Counted from the first letter of the stretch, positions 46,845 through 58,437 are shown. The stretch is 64,000 nucleotides of DNA from Panulirus ornatus (GCF_036320965.1 NC_092239.1:4406820-4470819), one strand, 5' to 3'. Notes: a model not told the origin generated them from the letters alone. Program-made: numbers and translations.

Positions 46845-48380
46845 AGTGCATAGTGCCATTGTACAAAGGCAAAGGGGAAAAGAGTGAGTGCTCAAATTAC
46901 AGAGGTATAAGTTTGTTGAGTATTCCTGGTAAATTATATGGGAGGGTATTGATTGAGAGGGTGAAGGCATGTACAGAGCATCAGATTGGGGAAGAGCAGT
47001 GCGGTTTCAGAAGTGGTAGAGGATGTGTGGATCAGGTGTTTGCTTTGAAGAATGTATGTGAGAAATACTTAGAAAAGCAAATGGATTTGTATGTAGCATT
47101 TATGGATCTGGAGAAGGCATATGATAGAGTTGATAGAGATGCTCTGTGGAAGGTATTAAGAATATATGGTGTGGGAGGCAAGTTGTTAGAAGCAGTGAAA
47201 AGTTTTTATCGAGGATGTAAGGCATGTGTACGTGTAGGAAGAGAGGAAAGTGATTGGTTCTCAGTGAATGTAGGTTTGCGGCAGGGGTGTGTGATGTCTC
47301 CATGGTTGTTTAATTTGTTTATGGATGGGGTTGTAAGGGAGGTAAATGCAAGAGTCCTGGAAAGAGGGGCAAGTATGAAGTCTGTTGGGGATGAGAGAGC
47401 TTGGGAAGTGAGTCAATTGTTGTTCGCTGATGATACAGCGCTGGTGGCTGATTCATGTGAGAAACTGCAGAAGCTGGTGACTGAGTTTGGTAAAGTGTGT
47501 GGAAGAAGAAAGTTGAGAGTAAATGTGAATAAGAGCAAGGTTATTAGGTACAGTAGGGGTGAGGGTCAAGTCAATTGGGAGGTGAGTTTGAATGGAGAAA
47601 AACTGGAGGAAGTGAAGTGTTTTAGATATCTGGGAGTGGATCTGTCAGCGGATGGAACCATGGAAGCGGAAGTGGATCATAGGGTGGGGGAGGGGGCGAA
47701 AATTTTGGGAGCCTTGAAAAATGTGTGGAAGTCGAGAACATTATCTCGGAAAGCAAAAATGGGTATGTTTGAGGGAATAGTGGTTCCAACAATGCTGTAT
47801 GGTTGCGAGGCGTGGGCTATGGATAGAGATGTGCGCAGGAGGATGGATGTGCTGGAAATGAGATGTTTGAGGACAATGTGTGGTGTGAGGTGGTTTGATC
47901 GAGTAAGTAACGTAAGGGTAAGAGAGATGTGTGGAAATAAAAAGAGCGTGGTCGAGAGAGCAGAAGAGGGTGTTTTGAAATGGTTTGGGCACATGGAGAG
48001 AATGAGTGAGGAGAGATTGACCAAGAGGATATATGTGTCGGAGGTGGAGGGAACGAGGAGAAGAGGGAGACCAAATTGGAGGTGGAAAGATGGAGTGAAA
48101 AAGATTTTGTGTGATCGGGGCCTGAACATGCAGGAGGGTGAAAGGAGGGCAAGAAATAGAGTGAATTGGAGTCATGTGGTATACAGGGGTTGACGTGCTG
48201 TCAGTGGATTGAAGCAAGGCATGTGAAGCGTCTGGGGTAAACCATGGAAAGCTGTGTAGGTATGTATATTTGCGTGTGTGGACGTGTGTATGTACATGTG
48301 TATGGGGGGGGGGGTTGGGCCATTTCTTTCGTCTGTTTCCTTGCGCTACCTCGCAAACGCGGGAGACAGCGACAAAGTAT

Positions 48381-48407
<27 letters not shown>
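46845..48407 (+). mobile_element. 5'-truncated LINE with intact reverse transcriptase
   Basis: Spans the 446-codon frame, a 3' UTR of about 190 bp (G-rich, with TGTGTGGACGTGTGTATGTA and a G10 run) and the tail TTTCCTTGCGCTACCTCGCA then AACGCGGGAGACAGCGACAA. It ends AGTATA27 and passes into (TA)n. The left edge is set by an in-frame TAG at 46844-46846 and by loss of similarity before VPLYKGKG. No target-site duplication is obvious, because the right flank is (TA)n. The tail matches the ends of the 230-bp SINEs. Confidence 0.85.
46853..48193 (+). CDS. LINE reverse transcriptase, endonuclease missing
   Basis: This would copy the element's RNA into DNA at a nicked target (target-primed reverse transcription). 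Residues 2-38 form the finger region (YRGISLLS, GKLYGRVLIERV) and residues 48-60 read EEQCGFRSGRGCV. Motif A is FMDLEKAYDR (83-92) with catalytic Asp85. QGCVMSP is at 144-150. FADDTA (191-196) carries the catalytic Asp pair. RLRVN-like KLRVNVNKSK is at 220-229. The after-palm region has YGCEAW (316-321) and LKWFGHMERM (375-384), then GRPNWRWKD (405-413). The motif style (QGC.(M/L)SP, GH..RM, GRP..RW) is RTE-like; clade is tentative. Position 46853 is GTG after a stop 9 bp upstream, so it marks truncation, not true initiation. The N-terminal endonuclease is absent. The frame is free of stops, implying a young insertion. The coding strand is strikingly poor in C. Confidence 0.9.
   Translation: MPLYKGKGEKSECSNYRGISLLSIPGKLYGRVLIERVKACTEHQIGEEQCGFRSGRGCVDQVFALKNVCEKYLEKQMDLYVAFMDLEKAYDRVDRDALWKVLRIYGVGGKLLEAVKSFYRGCKACVRVGREESDWFSVNVGLRQGCVMSPWLFNLFMDGVVREVNARVLERGASMKSVGDERAWEVSQLLFADDTALVADSCEKLQKLVTEFGKVCGRRKLRVNVNKSKVIRYSRGEGQVNWEVSLNGEKLEEVKCFRYLGVDLSADGTMEAEVDHRVGEGAKILGALKNVWKSRTLSRKAKMGMFEGIVVPTMLYGCEAWAMDRDVRRRMDVLEMRCLRTMCGVRWFDRVSNVRVREMCGNKKSVVERAEEGVLKWFGHMERMSEERLTKRIYVSEVEGTRRRGRPNWRWKDGVKKILCDRGLNMQEGERRARNRVNWSHVVYRG

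Positions 48408-48465
<58 letters not shown>
48408..48465. repeat. (TA)n microsatellite
   Basis: 29 TA units continuing the LINE's A27 tail. Confidence 0.98.
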
Positions 48466-48470
<5 letters not shown>

Positions 48471-50178
48471 GTAAACAAAGTGTTTGTGTACATTTCATGA
48501 AAGTAAAAGCAAAAAATAATTACATTAAAGTAATCAAGTTGACTTTTTTCTTTTTCTTTTTCTTCAAACCTCGAAACAAGTTTCAGTGGTCGTTCACCTC
48601 CGCCGTTTCTTGTTAGACCTTAAAAATCACCACACTTTTTCCAAACACTTGGTTCGAACCGAGCCATCGGCCTCAACACTACCCAATTCCCTGCAGGTCG
48701 ACGATCCTTCACTTTTTTTTACGCATGCTTATCTATCATTTCGAAACCTCTTTAGTCATCTCCAAGGGCTGTACCGTCGTGTTCACGGATCGTATCGCAT
48801 ACAACAAAGAGGTTAAAGAAAACAAGTTATTTTAAGGCGGCAGCACAGTCTGTCGGACTCTACGCTGAAGAACAAATTCTTCTGCAAATATATATAATCA
48901 TTCTTCACAGCCTGTCAACGCTGTGACGATTAGCCAAATCAACTACCCTCTAGAGAAGGTTAAGTTCCTCTTTTTTGATCTGCATATGAATGCTTCAACC
49001 GGTTTTTACACTCATCCTGCGTGTTTCATTTCCCTTAGCTATATTTTCTTTTTCAGGGAATGATGATAAAAAAAAGAGAAATCTATCGGGTCGATATCAC
49101 GTCGCCTTTCGTTCTCCGTCAAAAGACCGCGAGTCGAAAGTTGACAAACACACAGACTTCAAAATAGAGTTAGATCTGACATATAGCACTGCTCAATTTC
49201 TTTCAATGTTGTGAAAATGAGACGAATAATGAGACAATATTCTCGTAAAACTGCAATACCTCATCAATCAAAATGTAAAAACGGTTTATCAAAAGAAGTG
49301 AATCTCTCTCAGGACTGTTCTGGCTTTAACGATTAAAACCTCGCGAGTTCAGACATAAAGTGTGATCATAAATGTAGATAAAGATGGAGTTCCAAGCCTA
49401 GCATGAAGGGGAGTCCCAAGCCTAGCCATTTGGCTTCGCTTTACTAACCCGACTTTGCGCAAAGCGTCTGAGACGCACGTTTTCAGGACTTCACAATTAT
49501 TTAACCTCGGTGATTTTGTCCTACGTACTCAGCTTCACGTCACTGGACGCATTAGCTCTCAATACCTACGCAGGATGTGGGATACCTATATACAACGAAG
49601 ACTTGATCGTGTATGGCGAGGTAATCTACTGGAGGACAGACACTGTCGTACATGGGAACGCCAAACACAAGTCATCTGCTCGCGGACACCAATGCACGAA
49701 TATAGAAGGTTAATGGATGATGAAGCAGAAGGCTTCCATATATGCCCGACGGTTCACATACCTATCCTGACATCAATTTCGTCAAGCGTCTACCTTTCTC
49801 TTTATCCCGTTAAAGACGTAACACATCCAAATGCAGTTTCTTTACAACTCCACCCAAACGTCAGAGGAAGAACCTGTCATTCACAACTATAACATCTCTC
49901 ACTATCATCAACTGTACCACTGATCTGTTTCTCAGTATAGAGAATTATATGTTGCCGTTCACCCGATACTTACCAATGACAACGTCTCTCTGGCTTCCAG
50001 GCTTACTCTCTCAGTAATCATTACCTCACGTTCCAGACTACAAACAGCTTTAAACGTCTATATCTTTTGAGCCACGAGAAAAAAAATATAATCCGTTATA
50101 TATATCTTCTCTATATGATGGCTAATTTGAATGACTGGGCAGTAGATAGCATACTGGGGAGTAAAGTATTGAAAATAA

Positions 50179-50182
<4 letters not shown>
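48466..50182. other. No recognisable gene
   Basis: Includes CTGTACCGTCGTGTTCACGG at 48771-48790 (the ~21-bp dispersed unit) and a loose AAGCCTAGC duplication near 49396-49424. The 145-codon frame at 49455-49892 starts at TTG and suggests no family. Confidence 0.5.

Positions 50183-50254
<72 letters not shown>
50183..50254. repeat. (TA)n microsatellite
   Basis: 36 TA units. Confidence 0.98.
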
Positions 50255-50256
<2 letters not shown>

Positions 50257-50662
50257 TAAAAAAAGTAGTTACAGGTAGTTAGGATGGGAGTCTAGGGGTG
50301 ACCTCAAGATGACCTAACAGGTCATGATGGGACGTAAAGCTGACCAATGTGACCCATATTTCGTCGAATTCACCGTCAGGAGAAACGAATACCTGTTTTC
50401 TACGATTTATTCATTTATATGCGAACGATGCAACAATTATCCCATTTCAAAAAACACGAGAACAATAATCATTTTGCTACGTTGCACAAGCAACGGAAAA
50501 TTATTATTGATGGCTCTCATGAATAAGGTACGCATATAACAAATGATTTACCCACAATATATAAGTCTTGTACTTATCTATTCAAATGATTAACGTAAAG
50601 ACTATATTACTGTTACAAACAGGGTGTGGTCACGACACGAAGCGAGGGATGACTGACACAAT

Positions 50663-50702
50663 GATTAAACTAAGTAACCCAAGATTAAACTAAGTAACCC
50701 AA
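50663..50702. repeat. 20-bp exact tandem duplication
   Basis: ATTAAACTAAGTAACCCAAG occurs twice head-to-tail without mismatch. Confidence 0.97.
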
Positions 50703-50789
50703 GTTAAAGATACAACGCATGCGCAGGGCAAGCATACTATACGCGCAAAAACCACACGCACGATTCCCCATCCATCATGCTGGAGATCA

Positions 50790-51085
50790 AGATCACCGCA
50801 TGTGGACACCCACCGGATGGCATCATTATCCATCACCAACCACAAGTGCACCACACCACCAACAGGGAACCACCCAACAACCCACGAACACCCCCAATCA
50901 CCACAACTCATAACAAAACAAAAAAAAAAAGGGGACAACACAACACTGTTGCACCTCCCACTACAACATTAATACCACCACCACCAACACCACCACCAAC
51001 ACACCACAAACACCCACCGTTACTACTACCACCACAAACGCCTCTCCACCACCACTACACCACCAAAACAAGCACCGCCACCGCC
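50790..51085. repeat. (ACC/CCA)-rich low-complexity block
   Basis: About 300 bp composed mainly of CAC, CCA and ACA triplets, with almost no G on the plus strand except near the ends. A 120-codon Pro/Thr/His-rich frame results from composition. Confidence 0.85.
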
Positions 51086-51179
51086 GCCGACACCCGTTGG
51101 GCGCGCCGATCTCCCCTCTCAGCCCCTGTTATTCACTAGAGGAAAACATCTCTGACTGTGACGTTAGGCAATCAACTGG

Positions 51180-51345
51180 TATCCGCCACGACTGATCAGC
51201 CAATCACGAAGCGTCGCCGTTGTCTTGGCGACAATCGATTGGTTAATCTGGTTATCGGTCGGGAAGAGCCTACTGCTGGTTAATTGACTCAGGAGCATCA
51301 GGACCTGGCAAGACGAGAGGCGTAACTTGAAGAAACGAAGAAAAA
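51180..51345 (+). promoter_or_regulatory. Possible promoter region
   Basis: AGCCAATCA (CCAAT box, near 51199) and GATTGGTT (inverted CCAAT, near 51237) flank the imperfect palindrome GTCGCCGTTGTCTTGGCGAC, which resembles an RFX X-box half-site pair. An ATG in AAAAATGGCGATGG follows at 51345. Its frame is lost in the (GA)n tract. Each motif could occur by chance; the clustering is the only argument. Confidence 0.2.
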
Positions 51346-51403
51346 TGGCGATGGAAGACAAAGGTGAAGACAAGTACAGACGAGATGGTGTGAAGACAGG
51401 GAG

Positions 51404-51404
<1 letters not shown>

Positions 51405-51480
<76 letters not shown>
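51405..51480. repeat. (GA)n microsatellite
   Basis: About 38 GA units. Confidence 0.98.
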
Positions 51481-51483
<3 letters not shown>

Positions 51484-51893
51484 CGGATAATCAAAGGTTG
51501 TAAAGATGTTCAAGTTCCGAGATGGCGAAAAAACAATGTTTACAGGATGGAAATGGAAATAAGCTACACGAAACGCTGCGATGAAGTAGATGTAAAGATA
51601 AGCGAAGAGATAAAAAAAAAAAAGGGATCAAAGGGAACCATCAGATGGAAGAGTGAATGACACACAAGACCAACAGATAGAAATGAGGAACCGAAAGCAA
51701 TTTCTTATAATCCTACACCCACCATCACAACCCGCAACAACCTGTGGGGTATCCTGAGTCTCCCGCAGATGGAACAGGAGATCATCCTTCCTCTACGGCG
51801 AGACACCGCGTAAGAACCCAGTTCAGTTCGCCATCATTAGGATGCAGCGCTCACTCCGACCTTTTTCTTGCCTCACTTTCAAGACGGATCAAA

Positions 51894-51959
51894 ATGGCGG
51901 GCCACTGTCTCCCTCAAACTCCTAGCGCCGTGAAAATCTCTCGCGATTTATTCAAGATG
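51894..51959 (+). other. Candidate first coding exon
   Basis: ATG in CAAAATGGCGGGC (close to the YY1 core AANATGGCGGC) opens 22 codons (MAGHCLPQTPSAVKISRD...). They end at an ATG that directly abuts the donor-like GTACGT (51960-51965). An arthropod initiator-like TCAGTT lies about 70 bp upstream near 51823. There is no protein similarity and no identified next exon, so this is only a candidate. Confidence 0.2.
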
Positions 51960-51965
51960 GTACGT

Positions 51966-53676
51966 CGATGGACATAATGACTGGGGAAATCTTTAATGAG
52001 TTGGAGAATGGACGCGTGGCGAACGAGACGGGAGGGGTGACTGACTAGGGGTATTGGGGTGGTGGCGGGTGCAGGGCGGTGGCCAGGGTGTTGGGAAGGG
52101 AGAGGGAGAGGGGAGGGACCTCCATCAGAAACTACGAACACTCTAGACGCCATTAAAAAAAGTTGAATATTTTTCCCCTGTTTAACGATGTGCGAATATC
52201 ATCATTCATAATTTAAACTTCAAGATCTGAAGACAGGGTTCCCATTATCCTAAGCCGAATGATAACCTGCTGAATATAAAAAATTTGAAAAGCTGATACT
52301 TATCATTAAGACATCCTTTCCCAAGATGGGAGAGTTTTGGTCTCCCATTTGTGTTAAGGCATTCCGGTCCACTGCGACTTATATCGGCCGACTTATAATG
52401 ACTCGAAGTTTAATCGGGAATGGACCGGTGCGATTCGCAAGGACACTGACTTGACCAACATCAACCCCAGACGGACCCTAGTTGATACACATAATGTCCC
52501 TTGATGAATCACCCCGACTCGTGCTAGGCCTGAAAAATAACTCCCAATCCTACATGAGCCACAACCACAGTACTAAGTAGCTGACAGCTTTCTTAATGTA
52601 CTTACAACCATTTCTGACTCGCTCCTTGGTAGGCCGAACTTATCCCAGCCGACATCTCCTGCCCTACATGATGCCCATCAGAGGCCTTCTTTACGATGAC
52701 AGTGGAAGAGGAGTTGAGGAAGCCATCAGTATAGATACTCTGTCACGTTCTTATCAGTCCAGAGGTTCTGTGTGTGTCGAAGAAAACTGGTTTTGGCAGT
52801 GTTGAAAGCGAAGAGTGTAACTCGTGGTGTCGAGGGGAGTTATATGCCAGGGTGGCGAGAAATGCTGTTGATTCCCTAATTTTGTACAGATGATGTACTC
52901 CAAACAGTATAATGTGAATGGCTTGTTATTTGGATCCATATATATATATATATATATTCAATCTCTTTTATGACGAATGTTTTAAAAGCTATGCAGGGGT
53001 AACATCATCTCCATCACCTGACAGAAGCTAAGGTTCTGAGGTGGATTTTACTTATGCTATCCTCAACGATACGTATAGCTAGTTCTTCCTGCATATCAAA
53101 TACACTATTGGTCACAGGACGGCCAAGTATAACTGTCGACTCGTAACCCATTCCTTTGTGTTATACTTAACCTCCTATCACTACGACTTCAAAAGGAGCA
53201 TCCTACAGTTGGGTTAGGTCAGGTTAAGTTAGGTTCATCTAGCCTATCGAATGCCAGCGTAATTACGGCTGTCATCTTTCAAGCTGAATAAGCTTGAAAA
53301 TACTAATATCCTTTGGATTTTCAAGGTAACTTTCGGGCCATATACACTCACTGAATATATGGTTCTTATCGTTTACGCGTATACGTAAGAGTGGTGCTGC
53401 CGTGTATGTTAATTCCCGCTCGCATGTACGACGAGGGAAAGTGGCCGTGTGCAACGCTAAGGTAATTGCTGTTGGGCCGCAGGGCTGAGGTCGCTGCCTA
53501 GTAATTAAGTTACTGACTAATACACAGCAGCCAGCCCTCGCCTCTCCCTAATGTCATTACCCCAGGAGAGAGAGAGCGAGAGAGAGGGAAAAAACGATGC
53601 CCCATACTTGAAAAATGTTTAGGTGATGTTGAGAGGAAATGTCAGTTCGATTTTGTGTAATATCGATTATTCTCCG

Positions 53677-53680
<4 letters not shown>
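51966..53680. other. No recognisable gene
   Basis: A short (TA)n lies at 52939-52957. GGGTTAGGTCAGGTTAAGTTAGGTT near 53213-53236 (given only as a degenerate TTAGG-like run) recalls the arthropod telomere repeat. An inverted ATTCCGGTCC/GGACCGG pair lies at 52370-52433. No gene recognised. Confidence 0.5.

Positions 53681-53761
<81 letters not shown>
53681..53761. repeat. (TA)n microsatellite
   Basis: About 40 TA units, the longest pure TA tract in the window. Confidence 0.98.
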
Positions 53762-53762
<1 letters not shown>

Positions 53763-54895
53763 CACAGGAAAAATGCCTGAAGGTTAGCTCTCGGACAACA
53801 TACTTTGTTTTGTATGTAAAACAAATAAGAATGTTTCGGTCTGGATTGTGTTCGCGTCAAGTAATCCCCCGAGACCCGTGTGGGCAGCGGCAGCAGCGGC
53901 GCCGGCTTTTAATCTAATGAGTTCTTGCTGTGGGTCAGAGTGACCCCTAGGGAGGTGTCAGTCGCCGTGTCCCCCTGGCAGAGAGGGTAGGAAGGAGGCT
54001 GCAGACTAAGATCACAGCAAGAGGTGGAAGCCACCACCGTATCTGCATGGTGGGATACGTTAGTTAACAGGGGATGTAACAATTTAAGTAGAGGGAATAC
54101 ATCGTCAGTAAGAACCGGTGTCCATTCACCACTCCGGAGGTCAAAGTAACTGCTTTTGACTTTAGTTGGTTGGTTGTTTCTGCGTGATCTTGGGCCAAAC
54201 CGTTGCGGATACCGTCATAAACCGAGGGGGCGAAGCCTAGCCTCGTCGTGCTCAAGGGTCTGCCCAACACGTCGTTCTAAAAAGATCGTTCCTTCGTGCT
54301 TAAGGGAGTATAATTCTTACTCTTGCTTTAAAACAATGTTACTTTACACTGTATAATATCATCTAGTTCAAAATGGCGTACGTACATGTCCCGGAAATCG
54401 TAAGGGAGGCCATTTCAACTTGAAACTGCTGAAGTAGCCTAAAATATAAGCACCATTTTCACGTAATACCAATACCTCATACTGTAGCTTCTGTCATTCG
54501 TACTTAATTTCTTACTATCTCTGACTTTGTAAATGACATTACTTCATTCAGAAACACTGATCACTGTTAGGCTAAATATTTGAATAGTCGTCATATCCCT
54601 TTAATCAAACTTCTTTCATTATGAAGGAACAGGCATTGGACCTCTTCATGCAGCATACTAAACATAATAGGGCACTGAGGTGATCACTCAGCTTATATAA
54701 TTTCTACTGTGTTACACCATATACCTAATCCCAAACTATATTACAAGGTGAATCATAATCGAAAGAAAACTTCAAATCAACAGCACTCGACCACACAAAA
54801 CCCATGAAGGCTACCTGACGAAGGTTTTCATATTATCATTGTACCTTGCATGCATTTCTTATGCTCTATAATGGATCTTCCTGTAATACAGAAAT

Positions 54896-54896
<1 letters not shown>
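53762..54896. other. No recognisable gene
   Basis: A GC-richer patch at 53870-54030 precedes the ~21-bp dispersed unit at 54234-54310. AT-rich DNA follows. Confidence 0.55.
54234..54310 (+). repeat. Dispersed ~21-bp unit, degenerate copies
   Basis: CTAGCCTCGTCGTGCTCAAG, GGTCTGCCCAACACGTCGTT and GATCGTTCCTTCGTGCTTAA follow one another at 21-30 bp. Confidence 0.5.

Positions 54897-54960
<64 letters not shown>
54897..54960. repeat. (CT)n microsatellite
   Basis: About 31 CT units. Confidence 0.98.
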
Positions 54961-54962
<2 letters not shown>

Positions 54963-55404
54963 GGTAATAATCATAAGTTACGTATCCTAACCTGTCTGTA
55001 AAACGTTCAGCAACCGTTAATGCTGCTCAACATGTTTTTTTCTCATTATTATGCAGCAGCAGCCTAGCCTGCTTTGTTATCCTTCACTTGCCTGACACCT
55101 TAATAACCAGTATAATGTAATATAATTTTCGATATAATATTTAGCAATATATGAACTGAAGCGATTAGGAAGCTAGAGGATTTATCATAATCATTAATAC
55201 ACTGTACGGCAATGGCTTCAGTTTCTTAAATTTCTACACTTATCTACAATTACCCTTTAGTGTAATAACATTTTCCTACGCATTCATTTTTATCGACAGC
55301 TTACTTTACATGAAATATATGACGCTTTAACCCTCCAGAAGGCTTGGTCAATAATAACTATAAAGTTTTAACATGCAGTTGTGCAGTTCACTAATGACAA
55401 CAGT
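54961..55404. other. AT-rich, no recognisable gene
   Basis: Nothing recognised. Confidence 0.6.
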
Positions 55405-55640
55405 ACCAGTGATATAGTCTGCTATTCATTGCTATCCTTTGTAACAGTGTTATTGTATGTTATTTATTACTATCCTCTGTACCAGTGTTATAGTCTTTTA
55501 TTCACTGCTGTCCACTGTACAGTAGTTATACTGTTGTCCATTGCTGTCCACTCTTAAAACTGTTCCAATCTGTTATCCATTGATGTCTTTGCAACAGTAT
55601 TAAAGTCTGTTATTCCCTGCTGGCTATTCTACCAGTATCT
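55405..55640. repeat. 38-bp minisatellite, about six degenerate copies
   Basis: Units start at 55405, 55443, 55481, 55519, 55557, 55593 and 55631 (spacing 38, 38, 38, 38, 36, 38). The pattern is ACCAGTGTTATAGTCTGTTA then TTCATTGCT.TCC.CTGT. Confidence 0.88.
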
Positions 55641-56362
55641 AACTTCAACAAGCCCTTTTTTTTTCAATTAAGTTCCTGAAATGTTTAATTGCCAAGTATA
55701 TCTTACATTCTCTATACAGAACCCCCACTCGTAAAAAAAAAAAAAAACGAATGTAGCCTCGCCAACACTAACCGTCTTAACGGTTACCCAGACACTGTTG
55801 AGGTGAGGTTGCATGTTTTATCAGTCAAGCAGCATTAACTCCAGGTTATCCCTCTTATTACATCTGACCGTAATGGCACTTAATGTGTTTAGCTTTTTAT
55901 GTTCTCGCCATCAGGGCAGCCAACTGCTTCAAGCGCAGCAGGACCCCACTTATCTTAGCAGTAGAGATATTCTTATTCAAGATTGATCACCATGCATGAA
56001 CATGAGATATGCATGATCCTGGACTTATCCAGATCGATACAGGACGAACCTTCCTCATTCCTAGTAACATCATGGGGGGGGGGGGGAATATCCTCTTTAT
56101 CAGTTGCAGCCGGTGTCATCCACGTAAAAAGTAGTATCACAAGCCCTCACATCAGTCAACTTCGCTTGTGCATTATCATCCACTGATGCGGTACACAAGC
56201 TTCGTGTATCACATCGCTGTTCCGTGATTTGATCCAAGTCTTCGTGGGAGTTATAAAGCTCTCCTTCATCTGCGTAAATTTCATACAGATGAATACGAAT
56301 GGCATTATTCACCAGCAACACTTTTTGTAGAACTTATCTCTTCCTTTCGTACGCGATAGCTT
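55641..56362. other. No recognisable gene; G13 run
   Basis: A16 lies at 55732-55747 and G13 at 56074-56086. The frames here suggest no family. Confidence 0.55.
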
Positions 56363-56554
56363 TTTCCCCCCGCAGTAGGCGAGGTAGCGTCAGGAACAGA
56401 CGGGACAGAAAAAAAAAAAAATCCCTTAAATGGCTCCTTCCTCTGTTCCTCCTTCTGGAGGATTAATACAGTGGTGAAGGAATTCCAATCCACGCTCCCG
56501 CCCTTTAGTCGCTTTCTACGACACGCAGGAGTATTCCCTCCTTGCTATCCCTAG
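56363..56554 (-). mobile_element. SINE-like repeat, diverged copy
   Basis: On the minus strand CCTAGGGATAGCAAGGAGGG leads to TGCGTGTCGTAGAAAGCGAC, then a diverged centre with a T13 run and the tail GCTACCTCGCCTACTGCGGG. It has no (TA)n on either side and many changes, so it is probably the oldest copy here. Confidence 0.75.
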
Positions 56555-58437
56555 GACTTTGCTGACGTATCTACATACCAGCTGTTTCTACGTAAACAAG
56601 GAAATAAGAGGGAGGTGTTGTGTAGGAGGAGTCTACTTATGCAACCAGGTCTGCTGTAGTGGATGTCGTTAATGTAATCAGCTTTATCGGCCTCGAGAAA
56701 ATACTATCCATGGAAGAACTTAGCTAATTCACAGTAAGAGTTTGCGAGACGCAAAAAAATATAAAATATAAAAAAAATCTTGGGCAGACACGCCTCAGTC
56801 ATGCTGAACTAAAGCTTAAACAGGTCAACAGCTTGAGCAATTCTTAAGCAAAGGCTTACTTGAAACACGGATAAATAAAGTTTTCTAAAATAGAAGAGTT
56901 CAAGCAACTACTTCAAAAAAAAAAAAATGCTCAAGTAATGTCGATGTATACCATGGCTGTAGATGGTCTCTAGAACAGAAAACTGCCCATCTGGTCTACT
57001 TTCAGGATTACAGTAATAATAACTATAATACACTTACAAAATCCTACGCAACTACAAGCGAAAGCCTCTCTCATAACGATGCAAAAACACATTGAGAAAC
57101 AACTGGGAAACACCATGAAATATTAGAAAAAAAAAAATCAACAGCGTACTCTCAGTGGAAATGAGTCAATGGTCTCAGCGGAAAGGAGTGAATGGTGCTA
57201 CATACAGCAGTAACTTCTGTTCCATACACTTTTATGAAGGAGAAACGAGAAGAGTTCCAGGAAGGGATGATTTTGGCAACACGCTGGTCGTAATCTCGAG
57301 CCGTTTCAAACCGGCAACGGTGTTGTTTCAGTGGCAGTAGAAGACGTATTTCACCACCACCTTATACACGCTACCTTCCCTCGTCTGCCTCGCTGCTGTA
57401 CAAGCGATTTAAGACTCTATTCCTCATCTTTCTTGAAGTCGATTCTCCAACGAATTCTTCTGCCATGCTGGTAAAATTCACCCGCTAACATAATACAATT
57501 TACGTGTAAATTCAGTTTGGCTAAAGAGTTCTCAGCAAAACTGTAACTATACCGCTTTTGTAAAGTGTCAAAGAGATATTGCAACACCCTTTATTAAAAC
57601 CGACTAGTTGGTCTTAATTCAGGCATCAAGCTACCAGAAGTCAAAAACAAAGACAGATCAATAATACAAGTTTAAAGATCTTCAAACCTGTATCCTTTAT
57701 CCGTCACATCCAGAATTGAACAATCCGGTTAAGAAAAATATGATATCGACATCCAAATGCCTTCAAGCCTCAGACTGGTATTTGCCAAGCTGATTACCTG
57801 TATCTGTCAATTCCGAGGTGAACAGCCTATCTTCACCTCCCGCACCACAAGAAACATAACGAATCGCACACCTACATCTGTAACCGAATCTTAGCTCGCA
57901 AACTGTTGGCAAAAACGATCTACACTTTTGTGTATGTGGCTAAATATCATTCTGAAAATATGTCGAGACATCAAGGACACATAAACAGGTGAAGACAAAA
58001 GCATACATGCAGTGCAGTAAAAACTGGCGAGAGATATTTAACTCTGCATCACTTCTAAAGATGATGTTTGCCATCCATCCCCGAGCTAACTTGTCACTCC
58101 CGCTATTTAAAAAGTCAGGATTGTAAGCGGCGGGTGGTCGCTGCGCATCGCTTTATTTGGGCTTTATGCTTATCGACGGTATCACGGTTAGTGATTATAG
58201 CTGTCAACGTTAACGCAAAACTGCCAATCGGAAAACAAAACAATCTGGCATTCAATATCATTCTAAGACCTCGAAGTATGTGCAGGTTCAGTAAGACGAG
58301 GTAAAAAAAAAAAACCTTGAGATTTCGATATTCTTTTTTCTTCTTTTTTTTCTTTTACTGGTACAAGATTTATAGCATTTCAAGTTTGCCAGGCACACGG
58401 AGATTTGTGACAATGTTCTTTTCTTTCTTTCTTTTAA
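56555..58437. other. AT-rich, no recognisable gene
   Basis: Several A10-A13 runs. No frame suggests a family. Confidence 0.55.

Noticed and set aside
47741..48493. 250-codon minus-strand open frame
   Set aside because: It is antisense to the LINE reverse transcriptase. The coding strand lacks C, so the opposite strand has few stops. The protein is Ser/His/Pro-rich and runs into poly-(Ile-Tyr) from the (TA)n tract.
49455..49892. 145-codon plus-strand frame
   Set aside because: No ATG at its start, no recognisable motif, and another long frame overlaps it.
53213..53236. Interstitial telomeric repeat
   Set aside because: TTAGG-like words occur only about four times with irregular spacing, too few and too degenerate to claim.
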